NCBI GenBank assembly: GCA_017608985.1
Contig: JAFCEV010000003.1
Span: 1-23,334 of the forward strand
DNA from: Candidatus Pacearchaeota archaeon
GTDB lineage: Archaea > Nanobdellota > Nanobdellia > Pacearchaeales > GW2011-AR1
DNA: 23,334 bases
Direction: 5' to 3'
A model generated the notes under the pieces. It did no database searches. It was not told the origin of the DNA and saw nothing but the letters and a program-made list of their open reading frames with translations. Shown in pieces: positions 1-6,584 of the stretch. Position 1 is the stretch's first letter. Every line of letters starts with the position of its first letter. The translations under genes and the position numbers were made by a program.

Positions 1-276
1 GCAGGAACTTGTTATTATACAGATTCTTCTGAAGATGATTGTAGCGACGGATATTTAAGTTATTCCTGGTTTGGTGAATGGATATGGGACATCTCAAACC
101 CTCAGCACTTAGACCCTTTAAATAAACAAGCTAAATGCACCAGCGGAGAGACAAGAGTTCCGTGCCCTGCACAAATTGAACTTCCTTTTTTCGGACTCTA
201 TAGTTTGATTGCGACAATTACTCTTATAGTATTTATTTATGTAATTTTGGAATCAAAAAAACACAAGAAAAAATAA
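1..276 (+). CDS. C-terminal end of a membrane-anchored surface protein (partial)
   Basis: The frame is open from base 1 to a TAA at 274-276 and gives the last 91 residues of a protein whose start lies outside the window. The visible part is rich in Cys, Asp, Ser and Trp (four cysteines, acidic Ser/Asp stretch near the left edge), then has one hydrophobic segment (about residues 67-83 of the fragment, GLYSLIATITLIVFIYVIL) and ends in a Lys-rich tail. This is the pattern of a secreted domain held by a C-terminal membrane anchor with a short basic cytoplasmic tail. The next gene, 78 bases on, is also a membrane-anchored surface protein with its own TATA box. The family was not recognised; the cysteines could form disulfides or bind metal. 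Confidence 0.7.
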   Translation, partial: AGTCYYTDSSEDDCSDGYLSYSWFGEWIWDISNPQHLDPLNKQAKCTSGETRVPCPAQIELPFFGLYSLIATITLIVFIYVILESKKHKKK

Positions 277-320
277 TCACCTCTTAACAACTTTTCCTGT
301 ATAAATCTTTCTTAATAACA

Positions 321-328
321 TTTATAAA
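321..328 (+). promoter_or_regulatory. TATA box for the 497-residue surface protein
   Basis: The sequence tttataaa is centred about 30 bases before the ATG at 355 in an AT-rich gap. The spacing fits a leaderless or nearly leaderless archaeal transcript. Confidence 0.5.
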
Positions 329-354
329 AACAATTTTCCTATAAAAAATATAAA

Positions 355-1848
355 ATGGGTGAGAGAAAATTGAAACATCTGACAATATTTTTATTTGTAA
401 TTTTTCTTGTCGGATTTGTGTCTGCGGAATTTGAAATGGGAAGTCCCTCTCATTCTATTCTTCAGGAATACACTGAAGGAGAAGTTATCAAAGGATGGAT
501 TAATATAAGTTTTGACAATGAACCAAATTCCTCTCTTTTCAAAGATTCTTTTGGAAATTCCATAACTCTTCTCGAACTGCTGAATGAAAATAGTGATTTT
601 ATTTATAATACAACAGACGGAAATGTAAGCAATTCCTCATTTCAAAGATTATATCTTGACAACGGAAATTTTTTAACCTCGGGCTCGGGAAACCATACAT
701 ACCAATTAAATTTGAGTAACATAGAGATTTTCTCAGAGAATATTACAATATTGGCGGAGATAGAGGATGTCAATGCAACACTGCAGGAAAAACAGGAAGA
801 ATTAGAAGATATCAAAAATGAGCTTGAAAAATTAGAAAATTTTTCCAAAAGCAGTCTCACTTCTGCCTTGAATATAAAAAATATTGAAGCAGAATTAAAT
901 AATCTTACATCAGCTTATGAAAATGCCAGCACTGAAGAAGAGTATGATGAAATCCTATCCAATTTATCAAAAATAGAAATTCCAAAAAATGTTAGTATAA
1001 CTACAAGTGCTGATGCGATTACATTTTATCCTCAAAAAAGCAAGATAAATCTGTATATTCTTGAAAGTATAGGAGGGGGGAGTTATGAAAGCGGAGAAGA
1101 GGACAAATATAAAAATTCTGTCCTTGCATGGCAACAGGAAAATATAGACGCGACATTAACTTTTAAGGAATTTTCTGCTAATTATGAAGATTCTGAAATT
1201 CCTGTCTTAAGGATTTTTGAACTGGGACTTAATAAAAAGAAAGACATAAATTACGATTCGTACATCATTCTCAGCGAGATAGATTCTCTTGAATTTAAAC
1301 AAGATTATAACCAAATAAAAATACAGGATTATTTATACATAAAATTCACAGAAAATACAAAGACAATTGCATTTTCCACAACAGAAAACATAAGCTTTAG
1401 TGAATTACCTCTTTTTTTGGCTCCTGGACTGAATGAATTGGTTTTGAGTGATGAAATTCCTGATATTCTTGTTTCAGAAGAAGAGACAGAAAAAGAATCC
1501 AAATGGCTTACATTTGTCCTTATCATTGTTTTATTATTAATAATAGGATTTGTTCTTTATTTGGTTCTGCAAACATGGTATAAAAAGAAATATGAAAGAT
1601 ATTTATTCAAAAATAAAAATGATTTATACAATATTGTAACATATATTCATCATGCCAAAGAAAAGAATATGGACAATAAAAAAATAGTAGATAATCTAAG
1701 AAAAGCGGGTTGGAGTTATGAGCAAATAAAGTATGTGATGCGAAAATATGTTGGAAAAAGAACAGGCATGTATGAAATTCCCGTCGGCAAAATCCTTAAA
1801 AAGAAAAACGAGAAAGGAAATAATTTAAGAAGAAGCCCTCCAAAATAG
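355..1848 (+). CDS. Secreted coiled-coil protein with C-terminal membrane anchor and cytoplasmic helical domain
   Basis: The 497-residue protein has a clear signal peptide (about residues 5-24, with a VSA-EF type cleavage site), a long extracellular part with many N-x-S/T sequons, a coiled coil at about 136-162 rich in Glu/Lys/Leu, and one strong transmembrane helix at about 385-407. A basic cytoplasmic tail follows, with a helical segment at about 425-465 containing KIVDNLRKAGWSYEQIKYVM. It therefore faces outward with a small intracellular domain. The outer part reads as beta-rich in its second half (about 210-370). No enzymatic motif is visible. The start is supported by the TATA box near 325 and the signal peptide. 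The tail motif resembles the N-terminus of the membrane protein encoded at 15110-15589. Function is unknown; adhesion or envelope structure is a guess. Confidence 0.85.
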   Translation: MGERKLKHLTIFLFVIFLVGFVSAEFEMGSPSHSILQEYTEGEVIKGWINISFDNEPNSSLFKDSFGNSITLLELLNENSDFIYNTTDGNVSNSSFQRLYLDNGNFLTSGSGNHTYQLNLSNIEIFSENITILAEIEDVNATLQEKQEELEDIKNELEKLENFSKSSLTSALNIKNIEAELNNLTSAYENASTEEEYDEILSNLSKIEIPKNVSITTSADAITFYPQKSKINLYILESIGGGSYESGEEDKYKNSVLAWQQENIDATLTFKEFSANYEDSEIPVLRIFELGLNKKKDINYDSYIILSEIDSLEFKQDYNQIKIQDYLYIKFTENTKTIAFSTTENISFSELPLFLAPGLNELVLSDEIPDILVSEEETEKESKWLTFVLIIVLLLIIGFVLYLVLQTWYKKKYERYLFKNKNDLYNIVTYIHHAKEKNMDNKKIVDNLRKAGWSYEQIKYVMRKYVGKRTGMYEIPVGKILKKKNEKGNNLRRSPPK

Positions 1849-1866
1849 CGATTAATCACAGAAAAG

Positions 1867-1876
1867 TTTAATAAAG
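1867..1876 (+). promoter_or_regulatory. Possible TATA box before the ArvA-like GTPase gene
   Basis: The stretch tttaataaag is centred about 25 bases before the ATG at 1896, in the 47-base gap after the surface protein gene. The match is moderate because the whole gap is AT-rich. Confidence 0.35.
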
Positions 1877-1895
1877 CTTTTTAATAAGAGATATT

Positions 1896-2537
1896 ATGGC
1901 TATAAAGATTTTTAAAAATTTTTTTAAGAATATATTTGCAAAATTATTTAGAAATAAAAAAGATATAAAACTGGGTTTTTATGGACCCCCAAATTCAGGA
2001 AAAACAAGCTTGGCAAACAGAATCTGCAAGGATTTTACAGGAGAGGATATGGGAAGCATCAGCAAAATTCCCCATGAAACAAGAAATGTTCAATTCAAAG
2101 AAAAAGTTGAAATAAAATATAAAGGAAAAAGCATGATTTTCAAAATGATAGATACTCCTGGAATTACCACAAAAATAGATTATGAGGATTTTCTAAAATA
2201 TAAAATGAAAAAGAAAGATGCAAAAAAAAGAGCAAAAGAAGCAACACAAGGGGTAGTTGAAAGCATCAAATGGCTGGATGATATGGATGTTGTAGTGATT
2301 GTCCTGGATTCTACCCAAAATCCTTACAACCAGGTAAACATTACAATAATAGGAAATCTTGTTGCAAGAAAAATTCCTGTCTTAATAGTTGCAAACAAAA
2401 CTGACTTGAAAAAATCCAATATCAAACAAGTAGAATCAGCATTCCCTGAATATGATATCGTAGGTATAAGTGCAAAATATGGGAAGAATCTTGAAGAGTT
2501 TTACGAGGCTCTTTTCAGATTATCAAAAAAAATTTAG
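1896..2537 (+). CDS. arvA: Era-like small GTPase, OapA/ArvA type
   Basis: This 213-residue protein is a P-loop GTPase with all G motifs: G1 GPPNSGKT at 30-37, G2 Thr62 in IPHETR, G3 DTPG at 86-89, G4 NKTD at 167-170, G5 SAK at 192-194. The GPPNSGKT, PHETR and DTPGITTKIDYEDFL stretches match my recollection of haloarchaeal OapA/ArvA, the GTPase reported to drive extracellular vesicle formation in Haloferax. Residues 3-20 (IKIFKNFFKNIFAKLFRN) form a strongly amphipathic helix, as expected for a membrane-binding N-terminus. The gene leads a set with a DUF2073 gene and a zinc-ribbon gene, the same trio as in haloarchaea. Orthology rests on sequence and context; a vesicle role in this organism is inference. 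Confidence 0.88.
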   Translation: MAIKIFKNFFKNIFAKLFRNKKDIKLGFYGPPNSGKTSLANRICKDFTGEDMGSISKIPHETRNVQFKEKVEIKYKGKSMIFKMIDTPGITTKIDYEDFLKYKMKKKDAKKRAKEATQGVVESIKWLDDMDVVVIVLDSTQNPYNQVNITIIGNLVARKIPVLIVANKTDLKKSNIKQVESAFPEYDIVGISAKYGKNLEEFYEALFRLSKKI

Positions 2538-2574
2538 TAAACATTAAAAAGTATATTTTATAATATATAATAGA

Positions 2575-2994
2575 ATGGTTAAGAAAAAAAGAGGAAAGAA
2601 CTTCGGAAAAATCAAAGGATTTTCAATTCAGTTTCTGCCTTTCTCTGAAATAAGAAATCTGGATAGCACAGGAAGAATAAAAAAAGTCCTGAATATTGTT
2701 CTTGGAAATAATATTCTAATTTTGCAGGGGAGATTAAAACCTGAAGAAGAAACCAGGCTGATTGAAGATACTATGGCTATGATTGGACATGTCAAAAATT
2801 TCAAAGGAATAGAACTGGCTGTTATCTCTGGAAATAATGGGGCACAGACAAATTTGTTTGGAAAAATAAGACAAAATCTTGCAAATGCTTTAGTAAGAGG
2901 GGATTTAGGGGCTGTCACGATAATAGGACCTGCAACAATTGTCAAAGAAATCAAAAAGAATCCGAAGAAGATTGAGTTGTTTTTGAACAGGTAA
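2575..2994 (+). CDS. arvB: DUF2073 family protein, OapB/ArvB type
   Basis: The 139-residue protein is a small archaeal DUF2073 protein. Visible landmarks are a basic N-terminus (KKKRGKNFGKIKGF), a central ILQGRLKPEEETRLIEDTM segment, and a C-terminal GAVTIIGPATIVKEIKK strand-helix. No transmembrane segment or enzyme motif is seen. It sits 37 bases after the GTPase gene and before the zinc-ribbon gene, the order known for OapA/OapB/OapC (ArvABC). OapB was first described as an origin-associated protein in haloarchaea, and one archaeal OapB was reported to bind RNA; neither activity can be read from this sequence. A function with the GTPase is inferred from the conserved linkage. Confidence 0.85.
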   Translation: MVKKKRGKNFGKIKGFSIQFLPFSEIRNLDSTGRIKKVLNIVLGNNILILQGRLKPEEETRLIEDTMAMIGHVKNFKGIELAVISGNNGAQTNLFGKIRQNLANALVRGDLGAVTIIGPATIVKEIKKNPKKIELFLNR

Positions 2995-3003
2995 ATTTAT
3001 TAA

Positions 3004-3021
3004 GTTCTTTTTTCTTTTTTA
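3004..3021 (+). terminator. T-rich tract between arvB and arvC
   Basis: A run of almost only T (ttcttttttctttttt) starts ten bases after the arvB stop. Archaeal transcription stops at U-rich tracts assisted by FttA, so this may end or attenuate arvAB transcripts before arvC. Confidence 0.4.
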
Positions 3022-3027
3022 ATTATT

Positions 3028-3032
3028 GGAGG
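3028..3032 (+). promoter_or_regulatory. Shine-Dalgarno site that decides the arvC start
   Basis: A perfect GGAGG ends nine bases before the ATC at 3042. Its spacing fits initiation at that ATC. It leaves only three bases to the ATT at 3036, and it lies about 150 bases from the first in-frame ATG at 3180. Confidence 0.65.
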
Positions 3033-3041
3033 TAAATTAAA

Positions 3042-3458
3042 ATCCCACATCAATGTATTCGATGCTCAAGAATTATTCCTGCAGGAAGCAGAGAATTAAT
3101 AGAAGGATGTTCTGAATGTGGAAGTCATTTTTTCTTTTATATAAGAGAAGAGCAATTAGCAAAGATAAAAGAAGAACCTATGAAGATTCCTGAAAAAGCA
3201 AAAACAGCAATTGAAAAAGACATAAGAGAAATTGCAGGAATAACAGATGAAAAAGCTCCTGTGATTTTAGATTTGGAATCTGTAAGAGTAACAGGAGACG
3301 GAAAATTTGAAATTGACATTGTAAATTTGTTTAACAAAAAACGTCCTTTGATTTACAAACTTGAAGAAGGAAAATATATAATTGATTTGGCTTCAACATT
3401 AAATAAAAGTTTGAAAGATGTCAAAGAAATCCAAGACCCAACCAAGAAAAAAAATTAA
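3042..3458 (+). CDS. arvC: Zinc-ribbon protein, OapC/ArvC type, with apparent ATC start
   Basis: The frame is open from an in-frame TAA at 3033 to 3458. The first in-frame ATG is at 3180, but that would remove the zinc ribbon. Upstream of it the frame encodes IPHQCIRC...CSEC, a four-cysteine ribbon (two CxxC pairs about 17 residues apart); OapC/ArvC proteins typically begin MPHQC. Starting at the ATC at 3042 gives 138 residues, and a GGAGG site stands nine bases upstream. The C-terminal part (PVILDLESVRVTGDGKFEID) matches the conserved beta domain of the family. The gene is third in the arvA-arvB-arvC set, and its end overlaps the CCA enzyme gene by 41 bases. The ATC could be a true rare start or a G-to-C error or mutation. 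Family assignment is firm, the start less so. Confidence 0.8.
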   Translation: MPHQCIRCSRIIPAGSRELIEGCSECGSHFFFYIREEQLAKIKEEPMKIPEKAKTAIEKDIREIAGITDEKAPVILDLESVRVTGDGKFEIDIVNLFNKKRPLIYKLEEGKYIIDLASTLNKSLKDVKEIQDPTKKKN

Positions 3459-4722
3459 TTTTATCCTAAAAGAGGTATTAAAAAAAGTTGAGCCTCCAAA
3501 AGAAGATTTAAAGGTAATTAAAGATTCATTAAAGGATTTTCTGGAAAGGTTTGAAAAGAGATTGAAAACTCTGAAAATAAATGCCGAGGTTTTTGTAGGC
3601 GGAAGTTTTGCAAAGAATACAATAATAAAAAAAGACAAATATGATGTTGATGTATTTGTAAGATTTAATAAAGCGTATGATAATAGAGAAATTTCAAATC
3701 TTCTTGCAAAGGCATTAAAAGTATTTAAAAATGTTTCAAAAATTCATGGCTCCAGAGACTATTTCAGGATAAGAATAAGCCCTGATTTTTTTATTGAATT
3801 AATTCCTGTAAAAAAAATAAAAAATCCAAAAGAAGCAGAAAATATAACAGATTTGTCATATTCCCATGTAAAATATATAAAAAGAAAAATAAAATCAAAG
3901 AAGATTTTAGATGAAATAAGAATTGCTAAAGCTTTTTGTTATGCAAATAATTGTTATGGTGCAGAATCATATATTCAGGGATTTTCAGGATATGGGCTGG
4001 AATTGTTAGTGTATTATTACGGAAGTTTTATAAAATTTTTAAATGCGGTTACAAAAATGAACTCTGAAAAAGTTGTAATTGACATTGAAAAACATTACAG
4101 AAATAGACAAATTGCCCTGATGGATATGAATAGTGCAAAATTAGATTCTCCTATTGTGCTGGTTGATTCGACATATAAATCAAGAAATGCACTGGCTGCT
4201 TTGTCTTATGAAACTTTTGAAAAATTTCAGAAAGCTTGCAAAAAATTCTTAAGGAATCCTTCAATAAAAGCATTTGAGATTAAAAAAACAGATTTGGAAA
4301 AAATAAAAGCAGATGCAAAGAAAAAGAAGTATGAATTTATATTAATAGAAACAAAAACAGACAAGCAGGCGGGAGATATTGCAGGAAGCAAATTATTAAA
4401 ATTTTACAATCACCTTACAAAAGAAATAAATAAATTTTTTTATATTAAAAAAAAGGGTTTTAGTTATGGAAATAAAAAGAGCGCAAAATATTTCTTTGTA
4501 GTTAAAAAAAGACCAGAGATAATTTATAAAGGCCCTTTTCTAAAAGATAAAAAGCATGTTGAAAAATTCAGGAAAAAACATAAAAAAACTTTTTCTGACA
4601 AAAAAAGAATTTATTCGAAAAAAAAAGTAAATTTCAGCTTAAATGACTTTTTGAATTCTTGGAAGAAAAAAAATAAAAAGAAAATCAGAGATATGAATAT
4701 TCTTGAATTAAAAAACATCTGA
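3418..4722 (+). CDS. cca: Class I (archaeal) CCA-adding tRNA nucleotidyltransferase
   Basis: This 434-residue enzyme adds or repairs the 3' CCA of tRNA using CTP and ATP. The nucleotidyltransferase core shows GGSFAKNT at 61-68, the metal-binding pair Asp76/Asp78 in DVDVF, and a third carboxylate at Glu127 in IELIPV, where the Archaeoglobus enzyme has Asp in VDVVP. A helical central domain with YIQGFSGYGLELLV (about 181-194) is typical of archaeal CCA enzymes, followed by a tail domain and a very Lys-rich C-terminus. Length is close to the usual 430-460. The start overlaps the end of arvC by 41 bases in another frame. No other ATG fits before the core, and no strong ribosome site is visible. 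The 3' end overlaps a convergent gene by 15 bases. Confidence 0.93.
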   Translation: MSKKSKTQPRKKINFILKEVLKKVEPPKEDLKVIKDSLKDFLERFEKRLKTLKINAEVFVGGSFAKNTIIKKDKYDVDVFVRFNKAYDNREISNLLAKALKVFKNVSKIHGSRDYFRIRISPDFFIELIPVKKIKNPKEAENITDLSYSHVKYIKRKIKSKKILDEIRIAKAFCYANNCYGAESYIQGFSGYGLELLVYYYGSFIKFLNAVTKMNSEKVVIDIEKHYRNRQIALMDMNSAKLDSPIVLVDSTYKSRNALAALSYETFEKFQKACKKFLRNPSIKAFEIKKTDLEKIKADAKKKKYEFILIETKTDKQAGDIAGSKLLKFYNHLTKEINKFFYIKKKGFSYGNKKSAKYFFVVKKRPEIIYKGPFLKDKKHVEKFRKKHKKTFSDKKRIYSKKKVNFSLNDFLNSWKKKNKKKIRDMNILELKNI

Positions 4723-5019
4723 GATTTCTTTCCTAGACTTTAAAATTCTTTCAAGCTCTTGCCTTTCTTCTTTTGAAACTCTTTTAACAAAATACCAATC
4801 GCCTGCATTTTTCAGAGAATTTTTATCTTTCTTTTCTTGAATTTTTGGCAAACCAAGAATAAATAATCTTGAATTTAATGCAATAGGATAATTTACTGCT
4901 TTTATTACATTTGAAGTTTCTTCATAAGTTTTGACAATCGCTATTTGCTCATTCTCTTGGTCATATAAAGTTCTATAAACAAGAACCTTGCCTATATCTT
5001 TTTTATTCCAATATTTCAT
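4708..5019 (-). CDS. Unknown 103-residue protein, last gene of the TrmB-linked operon
   Basis: No family was recognised. The protein is soluble by sequence (no signal peptide or membrane helix), with a likely beta-rich N-terminal half (IGKVLVYRTLYDQENEQIAI) and a charged helical end (SKEERQELERILKSRKEI). It starts inside the stop of the upstream lipobox gene (4-base ATGA overlap), so the two are translationally coupled. It shares a GLPKI motif and the spacing to a C-terminal YFxK..SK segment with that upstream protein, which suggests distant paralogy. Its 3' end overlaps the convergent CCA gene by 15 bases. Confidence 0.7.
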   Translation of the reverse strand: MKYWNKKDIGKVLVYRTLYDQENEQIAIVKTYEETSNVIKAVNYPIALNSRLFILGLPKIQEKKDKNSLKNAGDWYFVKRVSKEERQELERILKSRKEISDVF

Positions 5020-5342
5020 TTTTCAAGCAATCTGTATAATTTTTTAGAATTTTTCCAAGAAAAATATTTATGCTTTTTGGCTTGTGAGGGATATTTCTTA
5101 TCTTCCAAATATGACTCACTTTTAAGAGGTATTTTTGGAAGTCCTTCTATAACAAAGCTTACTGAATCTGTAACTACAAAAGTCCTTTTTGGATCAGACC
5201 ATTTTGTTCTAGCCATCTCTTGATAAAATTGAACTTCCCAAATATATTTTCTTGTTTTATAAATTGCTCCTTCCTGGACTGTCTTGCAACTAGATAAACT
5301 TAAGACAGCAAGAGGAATTAAAATTTTTGCTATGTTTTTCAT
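5016..5342 (-). CDS. Small lipobox protein (putative lipoprotein)
   Basis: The 108-residue protein starts with a short basic n-region, a hydrophobic stretch (ILIPLAVLSL) and a Cys at position 19 in LSSC, a classic lipobox arrangement. Cleavage before Cys19 and lipid attachment would anchor the mature part on the outer face of the membrane. The mature part is basic and contains VIEGLPKIPLKSE and ends KNSKKLYRLLEK. No catalytic motif is seen. It overlaps both neighbours by 4 bases and belongs to the operon led from 7127. Lipoprotein processing in DPANN archaea is poorly known, so a plain secreted protein is the alternative. Confidence 0.7.
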   Translation of the reverse strand: MKNIAKILIPLAVLSLSSCKTVQEGAIYKTRKYIWEVQFYQEMARTKWSDPKRTFVVTDSVSFVIEGLPKIPLKSESYLEDKKYPSQAKKHKYFSWKNSKKLYRLLEK

Positions 5343-5524
5343 ATGTAATTAAAAGAATCTTTTTTATTTAATTGTTTGCATCCCCTCTTCTCTTTTGTTC
5401 TAAACTCCTTTGAAGCTACTTTAGATTCCAAAGTTTTATTGCTATCTTTATCAAATAAAACATATTCTGGAATGGATTTATTCTTTTTATAAATCAACAA
5501 AGCATATGCATATCCCTGAGTCAT
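5339..5524 (-). CDS. Unknown small protein, probably longer at the N-terminus
   Basis: From the ATG at 5524 the protein has 61 residues with no known domain. The same frame stays open upstream to a TGA at 5597 and looks coding: it reads KDGKKDLVALYKITRIK before the Met. No ATG, GTG or TTG lies in that extension. An ATG at 5586, two bases after the upstream gene's stop, is out of frame by one base. Adding one A to the seven-A run at 5576-5582 would join it to this frame and give about 82 residues. The annotated start is therefore doubtful. The gene overlaps the lipobox gene by 4 bases. A TATA-like cttataaa element at 5553-5563 could instead support the short form. Confidence 0.5.
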   Translation of the reverse strand: MTQGYAYALLIYKKNKSIPEYVLFDKDSNKTLESKVASKEFRTKEKRGCKQLNKKDSFNYI

Positions 5525-5588
5525 AACATTTTTATTAGGTTTTATCCTTGTAATTTTATAAAGCGCAACTAAATCTTTTTTTCCATCT

Positions 5589-5804
5589 TTATTTCTTCAA
5601 AATAAATGCCTCCATAAAAGAAACATATGTGTTTAAATAATCAGGATTTTGTTTAAAATTCTCTTTATATTCTTTAACCAAAGATTTTATTTTATTGCTT
5701 TCTCTATTTAAAACATATTCTTCTCCTTCCCTAAATAATTCAATTATTTTATCAAATCTTTCATGATAATATTCTATATTATTTTCTAATGTTTTTTTAT
5801 TCAT
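5589..5804 (-). CDS. Unknown 71-residue helical protein
   Basis: The sequence is almost entirely predicted helix with high charge (KKTLENNIEYYHERFDKIIEL, then EYVLNRESNKIKSLVKEYKENF) and aromatic residues spaced for helix packing. No family was recognised. It begins inside the stop codon of the TrmB gene (ATGA overlap), which suggests coupled translation. Such a small helical protein next to a regulator could be a partner of the regulator or of the secreted proteins downstream, but nothing in the sequence shows this. Confidence 0.65.
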   Translation of the reverse strand: MNKKTLENNIEYYHERFDKIIELFREGEEYVLNRESNKIKSLVKEYKENFKQNPDYLNTYVSFMEAFILKK

Positions 5805-6583
5805 TTTCTTCCTCCCAAAGCCTGTTCAAAGAGAATAGCAAAAGCTTGTGAAAAAAATTCAGAATTAAGCCAGATTGCAATATCTTCTTTGTCTCCGCCT
5901 TTCGAGATATAAAATAACATTTCTCCTCTGTCCATTATAAAAAATTTTGTATCTATATTAATTTTTTTAATTGAGATATTAAGTAATTTTTCTAATTGTT
6001 TCATTAATATCCCATCTCCTGACAAAGCCATTCTTATTTTTATATTTGATTTTTTCAAATTTGAAAAAGTTTGTTGAAATAATTTTAATTTAGACTTTAT
6101 CTCATCTGCACTTGTACAAATTATTACTTCTTTCTTTGCATTTTGTAAAATATCTTTAAGATGATTTGAAATGTTTAATCTTCCTTGTAAGGCAGCAGTA
6201 ATGTCTTCCCCTTTTATTGGAGCTATTCCTGTCTTATAGAGATTTTCAAGTTTTGAAAATTCGTCTGTGCTTTTTATATTTGACAAATTTGTTATTTTCT
6301 CTTCTGCATTTCTTCTTACATCGTTTTTTAATTTCTCCAAAATCATTCTTGGCTTTACACCAATATATTTAACTGGTTTTCCAAGCTTTACAATAGCAAA
6401 TCCTTTCTTCTCCAGACTTTCCAAAACATCATAAGTTCTGCTTCTTGGAACTCCTGAAATCTCTGCAATCTCGCCTGCAGAAGCAGTTCCTTTTCCAAGC
6501 AAAGCTAACCAGACTTTTGTCTCATAAATATTCAGAGCAAAATAATCTTTTACTTTATTGATTAATTCTTGTTTTACGAGCAT
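5801..6583 (-). CDS. TrmB-family transcriptional regulator
   Basis: The 260-residue protein has an N-terminal winged helix-turn-helix of the TrmB type at about 15-80: YETKVWLALLGKGTASAGEIA, then the recognition helix GVPRSRTYDVLESLEKKGF and the wing VKLGKPVKYIGV. A short helical linker follows, then a C-terminal effector domain (about 130-260) with strands such as KEVIICTSADE and KFFIMDRGEMLFYI, as in TrmB proteins that sense small ligands. Archaeal TrmB proteins repress or activate metabolic and transport genes. Here the regulator is second in a six-gene operon, one base after the stop of the 6585 gene, so autoregulation of the operon is likely. The ligand cannot be inferred. Confidence 0.88.
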   Translation of the reverse strand: MLVKQELINKVKDYFALNIYETKVWLALLGKGTASAGEIAEISGVPRSRTYDVLESLEKKGFAIVKLGKPVKYIGVKPRMILEKLKNDVRRNAEEKITNLSNIKSTDEFSKLENLYKTGIAPIKGEDITAALQGRLNISNHLKDILQNAKKEVIICTSADEIKSKLKLFQQTFSNLKKSNIKIRMALSGDGILMKQLEKLLNISIKKINIDTKFFIMDRGEMLFYISKGGDKEDIAIWLNSEFFSQAFAILFEQALGGRK

Positions 6584-6584
6584 T

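Noticed and set aside
2628..2954. A 108-codon minus-strand frame opposite arvB
   Set aside because: It is fully antisense to a recognised DUF2073 gene, and its product has shadow-frame composition.
3180..3458. A 92-residue version of arvC starting at the first ATG
   Set aside because: It would drop the CxxC...CxxC zinc ribbon that defines the family and lies in frame directly upstream.
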